DNA from: Balneolales bacterium
GTDB taxonomy: Bacteria; Bacteroidota; Rhodothermia; Balneolales; Cyclonatronaceae
Direction of reading: 5' to 3'
Assembly: GCA_020832405.1 (NCBI GenBank)
Contig: JAFIET010000033.1
Location: forward strand, 1-39,794
DNA length: 39,794 bases
Shown: in pieces, positions 1-10,000 of the stretch
Layout of the letters: each line of letters starts with the position of its first letter
Position numbering within the stretch: the stretch's first letter is position 1
The notes under the pieces: generated by a model
Databases searched by the model: none
What the model was told of the DNA's origin: nothing
Seen by the model: the letters and a program-made list of their open reading frames with translations, nothing else
Position numbers and translations under genes: made by a program

Positions 1-130
1 GGCTTCGTGGCCTTTTCAGGAGAGGGGTTGGGGTGAGGTCTGTCGCGATAATGGCACGCTGATCGGGCCGGATTTCCGCGAATTAAGAGATTGGCCGCCG
101 ACCGCCGCCGCCGGACCGCAGTCCGCCGCC

Positions 131-172
131 AAAAGCTAAAAGCTAAAAGCTAAAAGCCAAAAGCCAAAAGCC
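131..172. repeat. Heptamer tandem repeat, six copies
   Basis: Three copies of AAAAGCT are followed by three of AAAAGCC with no interruption. The array lies about 40 bp downstream of the stop codon of the small minus-strand gene at 215-478, and is preceded by a GCC-rich run (about 91-130). Positions 1-130 hold no gene. Bases 13-38 match a dispersed element also found near 11492-11513, and bases 45-95 resemble the GGCACGC...CCGGATTT element near 11233-11290. Confidence 0.85.
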
Positions 173-214
173 AACAACCCCGCAAACCCAGCCGGGACGC
201 CGTCGAATGCTGCT

Positions 215-478
215 CTATTCCGGCTTTTGCTTCAGCTTTCTGACCGCGTAAGCGCCGCCGGCGGCAAGGAGCAGGCCGAGGCCGCTGCCGATGGGGGTTT
301 GGGTCGGGGCACCCGGCAGTTGTGGCGGGCCGCTTGGGTTGCCCGTTGGCTGTGCGGGTCCCTGACGCCCCCAATCCGGGTCGTCGCGGTACTGTGCATC
401 GGCGGGTGCTGCCGACAAAAGCAGCGCGATAGTAATGAGGGTCAAAAAAGCGCCAAAGGCAGAAATAAATTTTTTCAT
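215..478 (-). CDS. Small secreted protein with PIGSG C-terminal hydrophobic tail (PID-CTERM-like)
   Basis: This 87-residue protein has a signal peptide (residues 1-29, MKKFISAFGAFLTL... ending APADAQ), a short proline-rich middle, then GPPQLPGAPTQTPIGSG, a glycine/alanine/leucine-rich hydrophobic segment (about residues 61-79) and a basic tail (RKLKQK). The plan of motif, hydrophobic helix and basic cluster resembles PEP-CTERM and PID-CTERM sorting tails, so the protein may be processed or anchored in the envelope; that is inference. An intact paralogue lies at 29651-29899 and a decayed one at 13099-13272, and the proline-rich core is almost identical in all three. The gene follows the T9SS gene at 649-6702 by 170 bp on the same strand and is probably cotranscribed with it. 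Function unknown. Confidence 0.8.
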   Translation of the reverse strand: MKKFISAFGAFLTLITIALLLSAAPADAQYRDDPDWGRQGPAQPTGNPSGPPQLPGAPTQTPIGSGLGLLLAAGGAYAVRKLKQKPE

Positions 479-538
479 GGGGATAATTCGTGTTTTGAGT
501 TGCAGGAGTAAGTTTTCAAAGCCTGAACAGGCAGGTGA

Positions 539-648
539 AGTCGCGGGTCTCTGGTCGCGAGTCTCTGGTCTTGGGTCAAGGGTCGAATGTTTCTATTCTA
601 AGACTATTGACCTGCGACCCTCGACCCTCGACCCTCGACCCGCGACCC
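539..648. repeat. Heptamer and 14-mer repeats abutting a stop codon
   Basis: Five heptamers (GGGTCGC, three GGGTCGA, GGGTCGC on the minus strand) fill 614-648 and touch the TAG stop of the T9SS gene at 649. Further along (542-569) a 14-bp unit CGCGGGTCTCTGGT is repeated twice, followed by GGGTCAAGGGTCGA in inverse orientation to the heptamers. The two blocks could fold on each other across a loop of about 25 nt. The block fills most of the gap between the giant gene and the small gene at 215-478. Confidence 0.85.
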
Positions 649-3600
649 CTACTTCACGAGCAGCATTTTGCGGGTAATCACCTGATTGCCGCTTTGCAGG
701 CGGTACAGGTACACCCCGCTTGACAGGCGGGAGCCGTCGAACTGAAGGCTGTGGAAGCCCGCAGTCTGCTCTCCGTTAATCAGCGTTGCTACCCGTTGAC
801 CCAGCACATTGAACACATCGAGGCGGATTTGTCCCGATTCCGGCAGCGCGTACTGTATGGTCGTTGTCGGGTTGAAGGGGTTGGGGTAGTTCTGATCGAG
901 GGCGAGCTGCGAAGGCAGTTCCGGCTGCATCTGTTCGGGTTTGCTGAACAGCAGCTGCAGGCTGAAGCGCGGGGCAGGTCCGGCCGGGCGCCCTCCGCTC
1001 ATCGGCTGCGCAGCAGCTGAGCCGGCATCCGCACTGTTTTGAGCTGCCGAACCGCTGCGTTCAAAGCCGCTGTTACGGAACCCGATTGGAGCGTTTAGTG
1101 CCCGCGAAGATTCTGCCGTAGCCGTAGCGGAAGCGTTTCGGCCTGCCGGCGTGCGGGTGGTTTCAAAACCGTCAGCTGTGGCGGCAAGGTTGCGGCCTCC
1201 TTCAGCTGCCGGACGGCTCTGCGCCGGGCTGTGCTGAAACACATAGCTGCTGCCGGCCTCCATCACAACCGTTTCGCCGGTGTGATGATCGTTGAGGCGC
1301 ACCTGCCCGTGCTGCCAGGTCTCCAGGGTTGGGATGCGCAGGGTGTAGGTGCCGGCCTGCTGCGCATCGAACAGCACCGGGAAGCTGTAGCTATGGCCGG
1401 TTTGCAGGTGCAGGTGTTTCATGCTCAAAGGGCTGTGATGTGTGCCGCTACCCTGTAGCCCGAAGGTGAGCTGATCCCACACCAGCGAGGCCGGCAAACC
1501 GATTTCAGCTAAAACAAAGCCGTTGGCTGCATCGCCGGCATCATCCTCAGCTGCTTTTTCAATTTTGAGCAGACTGCTGCGGGCTTGTGTGCCTTCGGCA
1601 TTTTCGACCGATAGCAGCAGGTGCAGGGGAGGCTCGGTCTCATCATCCGTGCCCTGCCGGAAAAGCTGACCGCCGCCGTTCTCGGCCTGATGGGCCGGCC
1701 TGAACGTAAGCAAACCGGGGGTGCCGTCGATTTGTGCGGTTCGAATGAAGAAGCCCTGGAAGGGCGGAATGATGCCGTCGTGCTGAATTTGCCCCGGCAG
1801 CCCCGGGATGTTGAAGCCGTAGTGCACACGGAATCCGCCTGCCCCGTCGAAAGTGTTGGCATCGAACAGGAAGATGGGCGGGGCCACTTCGCTCAGGCCG
1901 TCGGCAACCACGCGGGTCCAGTCGATCGGAAAGGGGAAGGGGTTGGAAACCAGGTGCCATCCCTGAAAACCGTCATCTTCGCTTAGCACGGTTGCCGGAA
2001 GCTGAACCTGCGTTTCCTGCGCGTTCATAATGCCGGAGTAGCGGACATTGAACGGATACTGATCCTCGAAGAAGTACACGATTGCGCTTCTCCCGGTGGA
2101 GCGGAACCCCGTATCGTTGCCCGTGCCGAGAAGGTTGGTCGAGGCCGCCGGCGGAACCCAGCTTCTCTGGGCCTCATCATAGAAAAACACGTTGGGGTCG
2201 CCGTTTTCCCCCTCTGAGGCGCCGGGGAAGCCCTGTGTCCAGATGTCGGCCAGTACGTTGTTGTAGCGGGCAAAGGCTCCGGGGGCGCCTATCATGCGCC
2301 AGCCGGGTGTGCTGCCGGAGTAGGGCGAACTCATGAACGGCATGGCAGCCAGGGAAAACTCCCCTGAAGGCAGCGGACCGCTGAAGCTGATGTCTCTTTC
2401 ATTAAAGTTAATAGTCCACAGGCTGTCGGGCAGCAGGCTCCAGGCTTGGCCGGGGCCCTCCCGGAAGATAATGCCGGGGGAATCAATAAGGGGAGAGTCT
2501 GCCGCTAAGCTGCTATAATCAATACGCAGGGATGCAGCGGCGGAATCGGGGGCGCTTAATCCCCAAACCTGAGCCGACCGCGCGGTGATACCCAGTTCCT
2601 GAAGCTGCGGGTCGGAGAAGTTCTCTCCGGGGGTATCAGCGGTGCGCAGGGCGCGGTTCAGCCCGCCGAATGCATACAGCGTAACATCGCTGCCGGTCAG
2701 ATTTTCTATACTTATGGCGCTGCCGGAATTACCGGAGCTTCCTGTCTGACCTGATGCTACAAAAGCCGATTGCTGACCGATGCCGGGCTGACTTGGCTCC
2801 CATTCTCCGCTGCCAAAAAGGCTGGCGTTAAAGCCATTGCGCAGATCGTAGGCTGTCGTGCCCGTGCCTTCATCAAAACGGTAATAGGCATTGAGGTTTT
2901 GGAAATCGGCCTCCAGCACAGAAATGGTGCGGTGCATGGTTTGGCGAATTTCCTCCGGACTGCGTGCCGTGTTCCAGATACGGAGTTCGTCTATGCGCCC
3001 ATTCAGGAAATTTTCGTTATTCCATTGGCCGATATAGACATTTCCTTCACCCATAAAAGGCCCGGTGGCAAAGTCGGTTCCATCGGCTACCCCGTTCAGA
3101 TATACGGTACGCGCGTTGGTGTTCACATCATAGGTAAAGGCAACATGCGACCATAGCCCGGCCGGAACGTCGGTCTGCCCGGTTAAGTCATCGCCATAAA
3201 AGCCCATGTGTACCCTGCCGTTTCGCAGAATGAGGTGTATGGTGCGGGAATCGGGGTTACCACTAATATTCTGACCCAAAATGGTTCGGTCTCCGGAAAC
3301 TGACGAAGGTTTCACCCAGGCCTCAACGGTGAAGCTGCTGTTCACCAGCCCGAGCGCACTGCCGCCAGTATTGGTAGCAAGCGCGCCCCCGAGGTTTAGG
3401 GCAGATCCGCCGCCGTAGGGGGGAGCACTTATGATAAAATTCTCTGTTAAATTGCCCGGATCCGATATCAATAAGTTTCCGGTTTGTTGAATTACGGCTG
3501 AAACAGAGAACGGAAGCGAATTTTCGTAATTAAAAGAGAATACAAAAGATTTAGAATCATTTGCATCAATATTACCGATACTGAGAATATTCGTAGTGCT

Positions 3601-6600
3601 GTCGAACTCCGGAATTTCTGAGCCAAAACCAGGAAGAGTAATATTTTCGTCCCATTCAAAAAGTAAAGCCATATTTTGGGCAACATCCGGGCCCTGATTT
3701 GTTAGCTGAATCTCAACCCGAATGTCATTTGGGTTTGGGTCATCCATACTCAGGAACGAATGGGTTATAATTGGCTCTATAACCCTAAATGAAGCTACAC
3801 TGTATTCACCCCGATGAATAACTCCGGATCTGGTAAATACCCGCGCTGATGTGTCATTATTCCAGTTCAGGTCAGGTACCCAGCTGCTGTCAGGATGCGG
3901 GCGAAAGATTACATAAAGCGGGTCATTCAAAAGGTTTTCGCCAACGGCTGTACCATAGCTTAGGTCCAGCTGACCTGTTATCTCTATATCTCCTCTGGGA
4001 ACAAGCCCGAATGTGGTGTTGAGCCGGTTGTTTACAATCGTTTGAAATCCGTTTACAGTGCTGAACTGCTCACCCGGAGCATTAATACTGCGAAGCGGCT
4101 TAGAACCTTCACCTTTCTTGTAAAGGTGAATTGCATTGGTTGTGAGTCCGGATACGACCAACTCATCTCCGACAGAACCAACGTTAGCATCATTTCCGAC
4201 AGTTGCAAATGCACTTACATTTCCGGCAGGTACCCCGCTAAAGGATACCCAATCCGGCGATCCATAAAGGGTAGCGTTAACCCCTTTGAAATTGAAAAGG
4301 ATATCACCTTGATTAGCATCAAACCTGTAGTAACTGCTCAGGTCATGGAAAACATCTGAATCAGGGTTGATGGTCTGATGTAACAGCCAGGAAGAAGTTG
4401 TGGTCCACAAGCGCAGTTCATCCATCTGACCACTGAAGTATCCGTCGCTCCCACGTCCTATGTATAGCTCCGAAGTCCCGCTGAAATGATTGGCTGCGGT
4501 CCGGCTGCCATCTTCAATGCCATTCAGAAAAATCTTTTGCTCCATCGTATCGGCATCATATACAAAAGCCAGATGATACCAGATATTTGATGCAAGGGCT
4601 GTATTGCCTGTAAGCACGTCTCCGGAAAAACTCATGAATGCATTTCCATCATGAAGTCCAATCTGTAATCTTTCACCTGAATCACCGGAAAGCTGGCCTA
4701 AAATTACGGATGTACCGTTTAAATTATCGGGCTTGACCCACACATCCACAGCAAAACTGCTATTTGTAAATCCAGCATCTTCAGCAGATATATTTGTGGA
4801 TGCATACTGATTTGACCCGTTAAACTGCATCGCAGAAGCCATTCCGTAGGGAGGTGGTGCAATCTTGACGGTATAATCTTGCGTGACAACGGTATCGTTT
4901 TGATCCAGATAACTTACCAAAGCCGACAAAAAGCCCACTTCTGAATCTGTTTTTTGTACCGTAACTGTTATAGACGCCGATTGCCCACTTGAAAGCGGTC
5001 CGATAGTCCAGGTAGAGTCGGTAACCGTACCCGAGCTGAAGCTCAGATCACTCAAATTCTGCTTGCTAAAAACTACTTCTGCATCGCTCATTAAATCATC
5101 AAATCCGTCATTGCGCACTGTAAGCTGAATGGATGCAGTTTCTCCATCATTCAATATCTCTATGTTGGAAGAAAACTCACTAACCACATCAAAATCAAAT
5201 ATATATCCCGGCGGAAAATCGAGCGGTATAGCCTTCAGATATGGGAATGACTTGCCCTCAATAATGGCCCAGGGACCTGATTCCGAAAAGTCAAATCCTG
5301 AAAAACTTGAAGCCTGATAAAATTGCGAGAGGGATAAGCCCGTGCCAAGCGTGGAGTTGACCGCACCACTTGAGTTCGTATTCCAATATCCATTAGCCTG
5401 TAAACCTGTGTTCACAATCGCATTAATTGAATCCATAAAAATATTTGGATTAAATACACCTCTATTGCCAGTTACATATACATTACTTACAGCACCAGTT
5501 TGTACATAAGCTATGCCTGAGCCTTCAAAGTTTGAATATATGTTTCCTGTTGCATAGGCATTAGTAATTGTACTGTTATCAGATAGATATCCGGTTATTC
5601 CGCCTACATATTGCTTCCCACTTACGGTTCCTGTAGTAAAAACTTCTGTCAATATCCCACCCCTAGTTGTACCAACAAGTCCACCAATGTGTGTATAGTC
5701 TTCAAAAACATTATCAATTAATGCTGTATTTGCAAAAACACGGCCTGTTGCAAAACTTTGGTGCATAGTCACCATATTTGATGAATTAGAAATAATACCA
5801 CCAATCAAACCGCCTAATAGGGCTCTTCCTCCTACAACCATTGTAGAATTACTTTGAGCAACACTCCCTCTTCTTTTTCGTCCAACTAATCCCCCAGCTA
5901 GTGCATCGGAATTAATTGTGCCCTGAGTCGAAGATCCTACAATAGTTCCAAAACTTTCTCCTATCAATCCTCCCACATATACTCTACCATAAATAGTTCC
6001 GCTAAAACTAGAGTTGGAAATCGTGAGGTCATTATTGCCATTTCCGATAAAACCACCTACATGATCTGATAAGGAAGCGTTTATAATAGCATTATAAATA
6101 TGCACATTATCAATTAATGTCGTTACATTATTTTCAAAAATACCACCCGCAATGATTCCTGCTTGTGATGAATTTGTTGTTATTTCAGGAGAATCGATAT
6201 TTATATCCCGAATAACTGTGTTTTCATTAATACGACCAAAAATACCCGTAAAACCTGAATTTCTGTTTATATACAGTCCCTTTATAGTAAACCTGCCGCC
6301 GTTGCCATCCGAGCCGGATATATTCACATTACTAAACATAAATATCGGATTCCAACCTTCTCCTCCATTTGCGCTTTCACTCGCATAGGTGTGATATCCT
6401 GCAGTAGTTTCATCTAAGTCGTTTATTAACTGAAAGTAAACACCGTTCGTATTACGAATGTTATGAAGATGTTCCCATGTTGATATTTGAAAAGCTGTTT
6501 GAGGTGTCAGGCCATCACCACCGGCAAAGCCACTATTCAGCAAAAAATCGTTTTCTTCAGAGTTGGTAAATATCTGGTTTTTCGCGTCTAAATCAATGCG

Positions 6601-6702
6601 CTCTGTTGATTGTGCAAGTATTTCAATAAATAAAGTGCTAAAGCACAGAACCATTATGGTTAAGATTGAATATTTTATCATAAACTTGTTGAAGTACTTC
6701 AT
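649..6702 (-). CDS. Giant T9SS-secreted GLUG/LamG surface protein
   Basis: This 2017-residue protein begins with a signal peptide (1-31, ending EILAQ). Residues about 57-100 carry an entry motif (GGDGLTPQTAFQIS...LINDL), followed by GLUG-type repeats (about 180-390; GGLVG, GGITG, YATGN). A CARDB-like region (about 500-610) and a LamG-type concanavalin-like domain (about 622-815) follow, then a second CARDB-like/LamG pair (about 980-1305). A pre-C-terminal module (about 1467-1830; GWRMIGAPG, IWTQGFPG, GWHLVSNPF) is shared with the protein at 22817-29554. The T9SS type A sorting domain occupies about 1932-2017 ([12 protein letters not shown] to MLLVK). It is likely exported through T9SS and held on or released from the cell surface, perhaps binding glycans through LamG. 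It lies downstream of HTCS1, which probably controls it. The 5' half is visibly more AT-rich than the 3' half. Confidence 0.9.
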   Translation of the reverse strand: MKYFNKFMIKYSILTIMVLCFSTLFIEILAQSTERIDLDAKNQIFTNSEENDFLLNSGFAGGDGLTPQTAFQISTWEHLHNIRNTNGVYFQLINDLDETTAGYHTYASESANGGEGWNPIFMFSNVNISGSDGNGGRFTIKGLYINRNSGFTGIFGRINENTVIRDINIDSPEITTNSSQAGIIAGGIFENNVTTLIDNVHIYNAIINASLSDHVGGFIGNGNNDLTISNSSFSGTIYGRVYVGGLIGESFGTIVGSSTQGTINSDALAGGLVGRKRRGSVAQSNSTMVVGGRALLGGLIGGIISNSSNMVTMHQSFATGRVFANTALIDNVFEDYTHIGGLVGTTRGGILTEVFTTGTVSGKQYVGGITGYLSDNSTITNAYATGNIYSNFEGSGIAYVQTGAVSNVYVTGNRGVFNPNIFMDSINAIVNTGLQANGYWNTNSSGAVNSTLGTGLSLSQFYQASSFSGFDFSESGPWAIIEGKSFPYLKAIPLDFPPGYIFDFDVVSEFSSNIEILNDGETASIQLTVRNDGFDDLMSDAEVVFSKQNLSDLSFSSGTVTDSTWTIGPLSSGQSASITVTVQKTDSEVGFLSALVSYLDQNDTVVTQDYTVKIAPPPYGMASAMQFNGSNQYASTNISAEDAGFTNSSFAVDVWVKPDNLNGTSVILGQLSGDSGERLQIGLHDGNAFMSFSGDVLTGNTALASNIWYHLAFVYDADTMEQKIFLNGIEDGSRTAANHFSGTSELYIGRGSDGYFSGQMDELRLWTTTSSWLLHQTINPDSDVFHDLSSYYRFDANQGDILFNFKGVNATLYGSPDWVSFSGVPAGNVSAFATVGNDANVGSVGDELVVSGLTTNAIHLYKKGEGSKPLRSINAPGEQFSTVNGFQTIVNNRLNTTFGLVPRGDIEITGQLDLSYGTAVGENLLNDPLYVIFRPHPDSSWVPDLNWNNDTSARVFTRSGVIHRGEYSVASFRVIEPIITHSFLSMDDPNPNDIRVEIQLTNQGPDVAQNMALLFEWDENITLPGFGSEIPEFDSTTNILSIGNIDANDSKSFVFSFNYENSLPFSVSAVIQQTGNLLISDPGNLTENFIISAPPYGGGSALNLGGALATNTGGSALGLVNSSFTVEAWVKPSSVSGDRTILGQNISGNPDSRTIHLILRNGRVHMGFYGDDLTGQTDVPAGLWSHVAFTYDVNTNARTVYLNGVADGTDFATGPFMGEGNVYIGQWNNENFLNGRIDELRIWNTARSPEEIRQTMHRTISVLEADFQNLNAYYRFDEGTGTTAYDLRNGFNASLFGSGEWEPSQPGIGQQSAFVASGQTGSSGNSGSAISIENLTGSDVTLYAFGGLNRALRTADTPGENFSDPQLQELGITARSAQVWGLSAPDSAAASLRIDYSSLAADSPLIDSPGIIFREGPGQAWSLLPDSLWTINFNERDISFSGPLPSGEFSLAAMPFMSSPYSGSTPGWRMIGAPGAFARYNNVLADIWTQGFPGASEGENGDPNVFFYDEAQRSWVPPAASTNLLGTGNDTGFRSTGRSAIVYFFEDQYPFNVRYSGIMNAQETQVQLPATVLSEDDGFQGWHLVSNPFPFPIDWTRVVADGLSEVAPPIFLFDANTFDGAGGFRVHYGFNIPGLPGQIQHDGIIPPFQGFFIRTAQIDGTPGLLTFRPAHQAENGGGQLFRQGTDDETEPPLHLLLSVENAEGTQARSSLLKIEKAAEDDAGDAANGFVLAEIGLPASLVWDQLTFGLQGSGTHHSPLSMKHLHLQTGHSYSFPVLFDAQQAGTYTLRIPTLETWQHGQVRLNDHHTGETVVMEAGSSYVFQHSPAQSRPAAEGGRNLAATADGFETTRTPAGRNASATATAESSRALNAPIGFRNSGFERSGSAAQNSADAGSAAAQPMSGGRPAGPAPRFSLQLLFSKPEQMQPELPSQLALDQNYPNPFNPTTTIQYALPESGQIRLDVFNVLGQRVATLINGEQTAGFHSLQFDGSRLSSGVYLYRLQSGNQVITRKMLLVK

Positions 6703-6776
6703 AATTGCTGCAATATTATTTCTGATTTATTTTTAGCTCTGAACACACTTATTCATGTATTCAATTAAGAGACAAG

Positions 6777-6840
6777 CTAAAATAATTTAGTTTTGGGGTG
6801 TTAGTACGCATTTCCCAAACTATAGTACGGATAGCCCAAA
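6777..6840 (-). promoter_or_regulatory. Candidate AraC-type operator: 18-bp direct repeats 21 bp apart
   Basis: Read on the minus strand, TTTGGGCTATCCGTACTA (6840-6823) and TTTGGGAAATGCGTACTA (6819-6802) match at 15 of 18 positions and are spaced exactly 21 bp. They lie 100-138 bp upstream of the start codon at 6702. Seventeen bases further downstream is TATTTTAG (6784-6777), one mismatch from the Bacteroidota -7 consensus TAnnTTTG. AraC-family activators classically bind direct half-sites with 21-bp periodicity. I infer that HTCS1, encoded immediately upstream, binds here. Confidence 0.55.
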
Positions 6841-6865
6841 AAACGGGGTTGAACGTACTCCAGGC

Positions 6866-6917
6866 CCCTTTTCAGACCTGTATGGGGTAGTTTGGGTCAG
6901 ATTAGTTGCCAGGAGAG
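6866..6917. repeat. Dispersed CAGGAGAGGGG element, diverged copy
   Basis: GGCCCCTTTTCAG near 6866-6879 and CAGGAGAGGGGC at 6911-6922 form an imperfect inverted pair. They resemble the perfect inverted repeat at 11451-11505 and the half-element at 13-38. It lies in the gap between the HTCS1 stop and the operator of the T9SS gene and could act as a weak terminator or a relic. The rest of 6703-7058 shows no gene. Confidence 0.4.
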
Positions 6918-7058
6918 GGGCTTTGAGTTTCGGGGTAAAAAAAGGTTCAGGGGCTAAGCACACATTTCTGAATTTAAACATCCAACCCGCTCCCGGCTGT
7001 AAAAACGGCCTTGATTTCACAACGTAATTCCGAAAAGGGCAGCGGGCTACTCCCCGAA

Positions 7059-10000
7059 TCAAACCCCTTCTATAAATTGTTTTGGCGTTACCCCTTTGAG
7101 CTGCCTGAACACCCGGCAAAAGTAGCTCAGGCTGTTGAATCCCACCGCGTAGGCGATCTCACTAATGGTTCCTTCCTGCTGCTTCATGGATGCACAGGCC
7201 AGCTCTATGCGTCTTCTTCTGATATATTCCTGCGGGCTGCACCCGGCTTCTTTTTTGATGAACCGATTTAAACTTGAACTGCTCATTGCAAGTGTTGCGC
7301 CCATATCCTGAACGGAGTAATCCGGGTTGTGAAGATCGGCATCAATTTTTTGCTGCCAATCCGGCATCGAATCAGGCTGATGTGCGCTCGTATCTTTTGT
7401 TGTGACTGCACCTGCCGCTGCTTCTGTTCCGGATGCTGATGGCACCGGTTTCAGCCTGAGTTTCTGCCTGTAATAATTTCTCAGGCGCATCAGCAGGGTG
7501 AGCTGCCCGAATACCCGGGCGCGCAGTATTTCCGGGGAGAATGGTTTGGTGATGTAATCATTCGCGCCCGATTCCAGGCCGGTCAGCTCATTATGGTTTC
7601 CGCCTTTTGCGGTAATCATGATGATGGGGATGTGCGCGGTCTCCGGGTCTTCTTTAATGATGCGGCTCGCTGAAATGCCGTCGAGCCCGGGCATCATCAC
7701 ATCGGATAGGATGATGTCGGGCTGCAGCGATTTGGATATGGCTACCAGCTCAAGCCCGTTTGCGCACTCGGCATAGCGGTACTCATTGCCAAGGACCGAG
7801 CGGATAAACGCACGGATATCATGGTTGTCGTCGGCGAGCAGCAGCAGGGGGATGTCTTCGGACTCGTCAATTGTTGCTACGGCTGACAGATTCGCCTCCG
7901 GTAAGGACTCTGTGCCGCTGAACGGAAGGTGCCTGTGCTCGAAAGGCGGTGTATTTTGCGGATGCATTTGGATGCTGTCGTCATCTTCCAGAACGGTATA
8001 GTCGGCCTTGATGTGGGCAAGACCTGTTTTACAGCCAATCGCTACTTCGGTTCCGGCCTGCTCTTCTGATGTGAGGGCAATCTCCATGCCATGAAGCCCG
8101 GCCACATATTTTACCAGGTTCAGTCCGATACCGGAGCCGGAGGTGCTCAGTAGTCCGCTCTTGGCCCGGTAGTAGCGGTCGAAAATATGCTGCTGTTCAC
8201 CGGCGGGAATCCCGATGCCGGTATCTTTCACCCGGATTTCAGCGGTTTCACCGGTGATGATGCAGCTCAGGGCTACACTTCCATCTTGTGTGTATTTCAC
8301 CGCATTGGAAAGGATGTTGGAAAAAAGAAGTTCGGTCAGCTCCGTATCGGCGTATATCCAAAACGGCTCATCGTGCAGCTGTAAGTGAAACTCAAGGCCT
8401 TTTCGCCGGGCGAGCTCGCGGTACCATCCGGCAATTTTTCTGAGCAGGGCCGTAAGTTCAACCCGGCGCAGCTGTAAGGTGTAGGTTCCGCTTTCCATTT
8501 TGGACAGATTCAGGATCTGATCTATAAGCGAAAGCAGGCGGTTTGAATTTTCGAGGATGCGCTCATACTCGCTGATGCGCTTTTGCAGGGGGAGGGTTTT
8601 GTCGGCAATCAGCCGCTCGGTTGGTCCCTTAATCAGCGTAAGCGGAGTGCGAAACTCATGGCTAACATTGGAGAAAAAGGTGCTTTTGATTTTATCCAGC
8701 TTTTCAAGCTGTTCGCTTTTTTGCCGCACTTCTTCGGTGCGCAGGGCTACCTGCTCCTCGAGCTCGGCCTGACGCTCCAAAAGTTGCTGCGTTCGCCATT
8801 TCGAGAATCCGAAAACGATGCCGATGAAAAAGATGCCGTATCCCAGATATGCCCACAAACTCCGGTACCAGGGCGGAAGGATGGTGAAGGTGAAGCTCGC
8901 CGGCTCCGAGGGTACATAATACAGGTTACGCCCGCGCACGCGGAAGGTGTAGGTGCCCTCCCGCAGGTTTCGGTAATCGACATAAAGCTCGTTCGTCCAG
9001 TCTGACCAATCAGTGTCGGCACCTTCGAGTTTGTACTGATAGGCGTTCCGGTCGGCAGGCAGGAAGGATATCAGACCGAAGTTGAAGCGCAGGTTGTTGC
9101 TGTCGTATGCCATCACCGGACGGCTGCCGTTTTCTGACCTTCCCCAGCCCTGATACACCAGCGAATCGGATGCCGTTACATGGGTGATGTGCGTCCGAAA
9201 CTGCGGCAGCGGCCTGTTCGGAATGTTCGGATCAAAATAGCCGATTCGGTTAAATGCCTGAAAATAAACCCTGCCGTTGGCTGATTCGTGGATGGCACTC
9301 ACGTTGCGGTACACGGCCATGCGGGTGAATTCACTTTCGTGCCAATCGTAAAGGCCGGTCGCTTCATTGTAGGTCGATTTGCCGATTTTCAAGGCGGCCC
9401 GGGCAATCCAGGTGTTTCCGTCGCGGCCCGGTGTTACCGGCCATACCCGGAAACCGCCTTCCTCTCCAAAGAGTGCACCGAAGCGGGTGTCTTTTATGAT
9501 GGCATCCCGCTCCCCGTTCAGCCGGTAGAAGCCGTCTTCGGTGATAAATCCCACATCATCGGGCGTCTGCTTGGTGTAGTTGTAGCTGTCCGCCGGAAGC
9601 CCGTCAGCCGCAGTGAACTGCCGGTGAGCTGTTACTTCAGGAAGGCCGGCTTGGTCTCTCCTTACTTTCAGCTGAATGACGCCGTTTCTGCCCGTACCCA
9701 GCCAGATATCCCCGTAGCGGTCTTCATTTATGGTAAAAATGGTGTTTTCGTAGGGGAAGATTCGGGTAAAAGAAAAGGTTTTGTCTGCGTTGAGGGAAGC
9801 TGCCCAAAGCCCGTCTCCCAGCGCATTGAAATAAAAAAGAGATGCTGATTTCCGGCTTCCTGCCAAACTAAAAACCCGGCCTTCATCAAAAAGCATGGTG
9901 ATGTTTCCGGACGCATCATATACATACAATCCGCGGGAAGTGGCAATCAGCAGTCCGGCAGGCGTTTCATGGAAAGCGTAGATTACCTGATCTTCAATTA

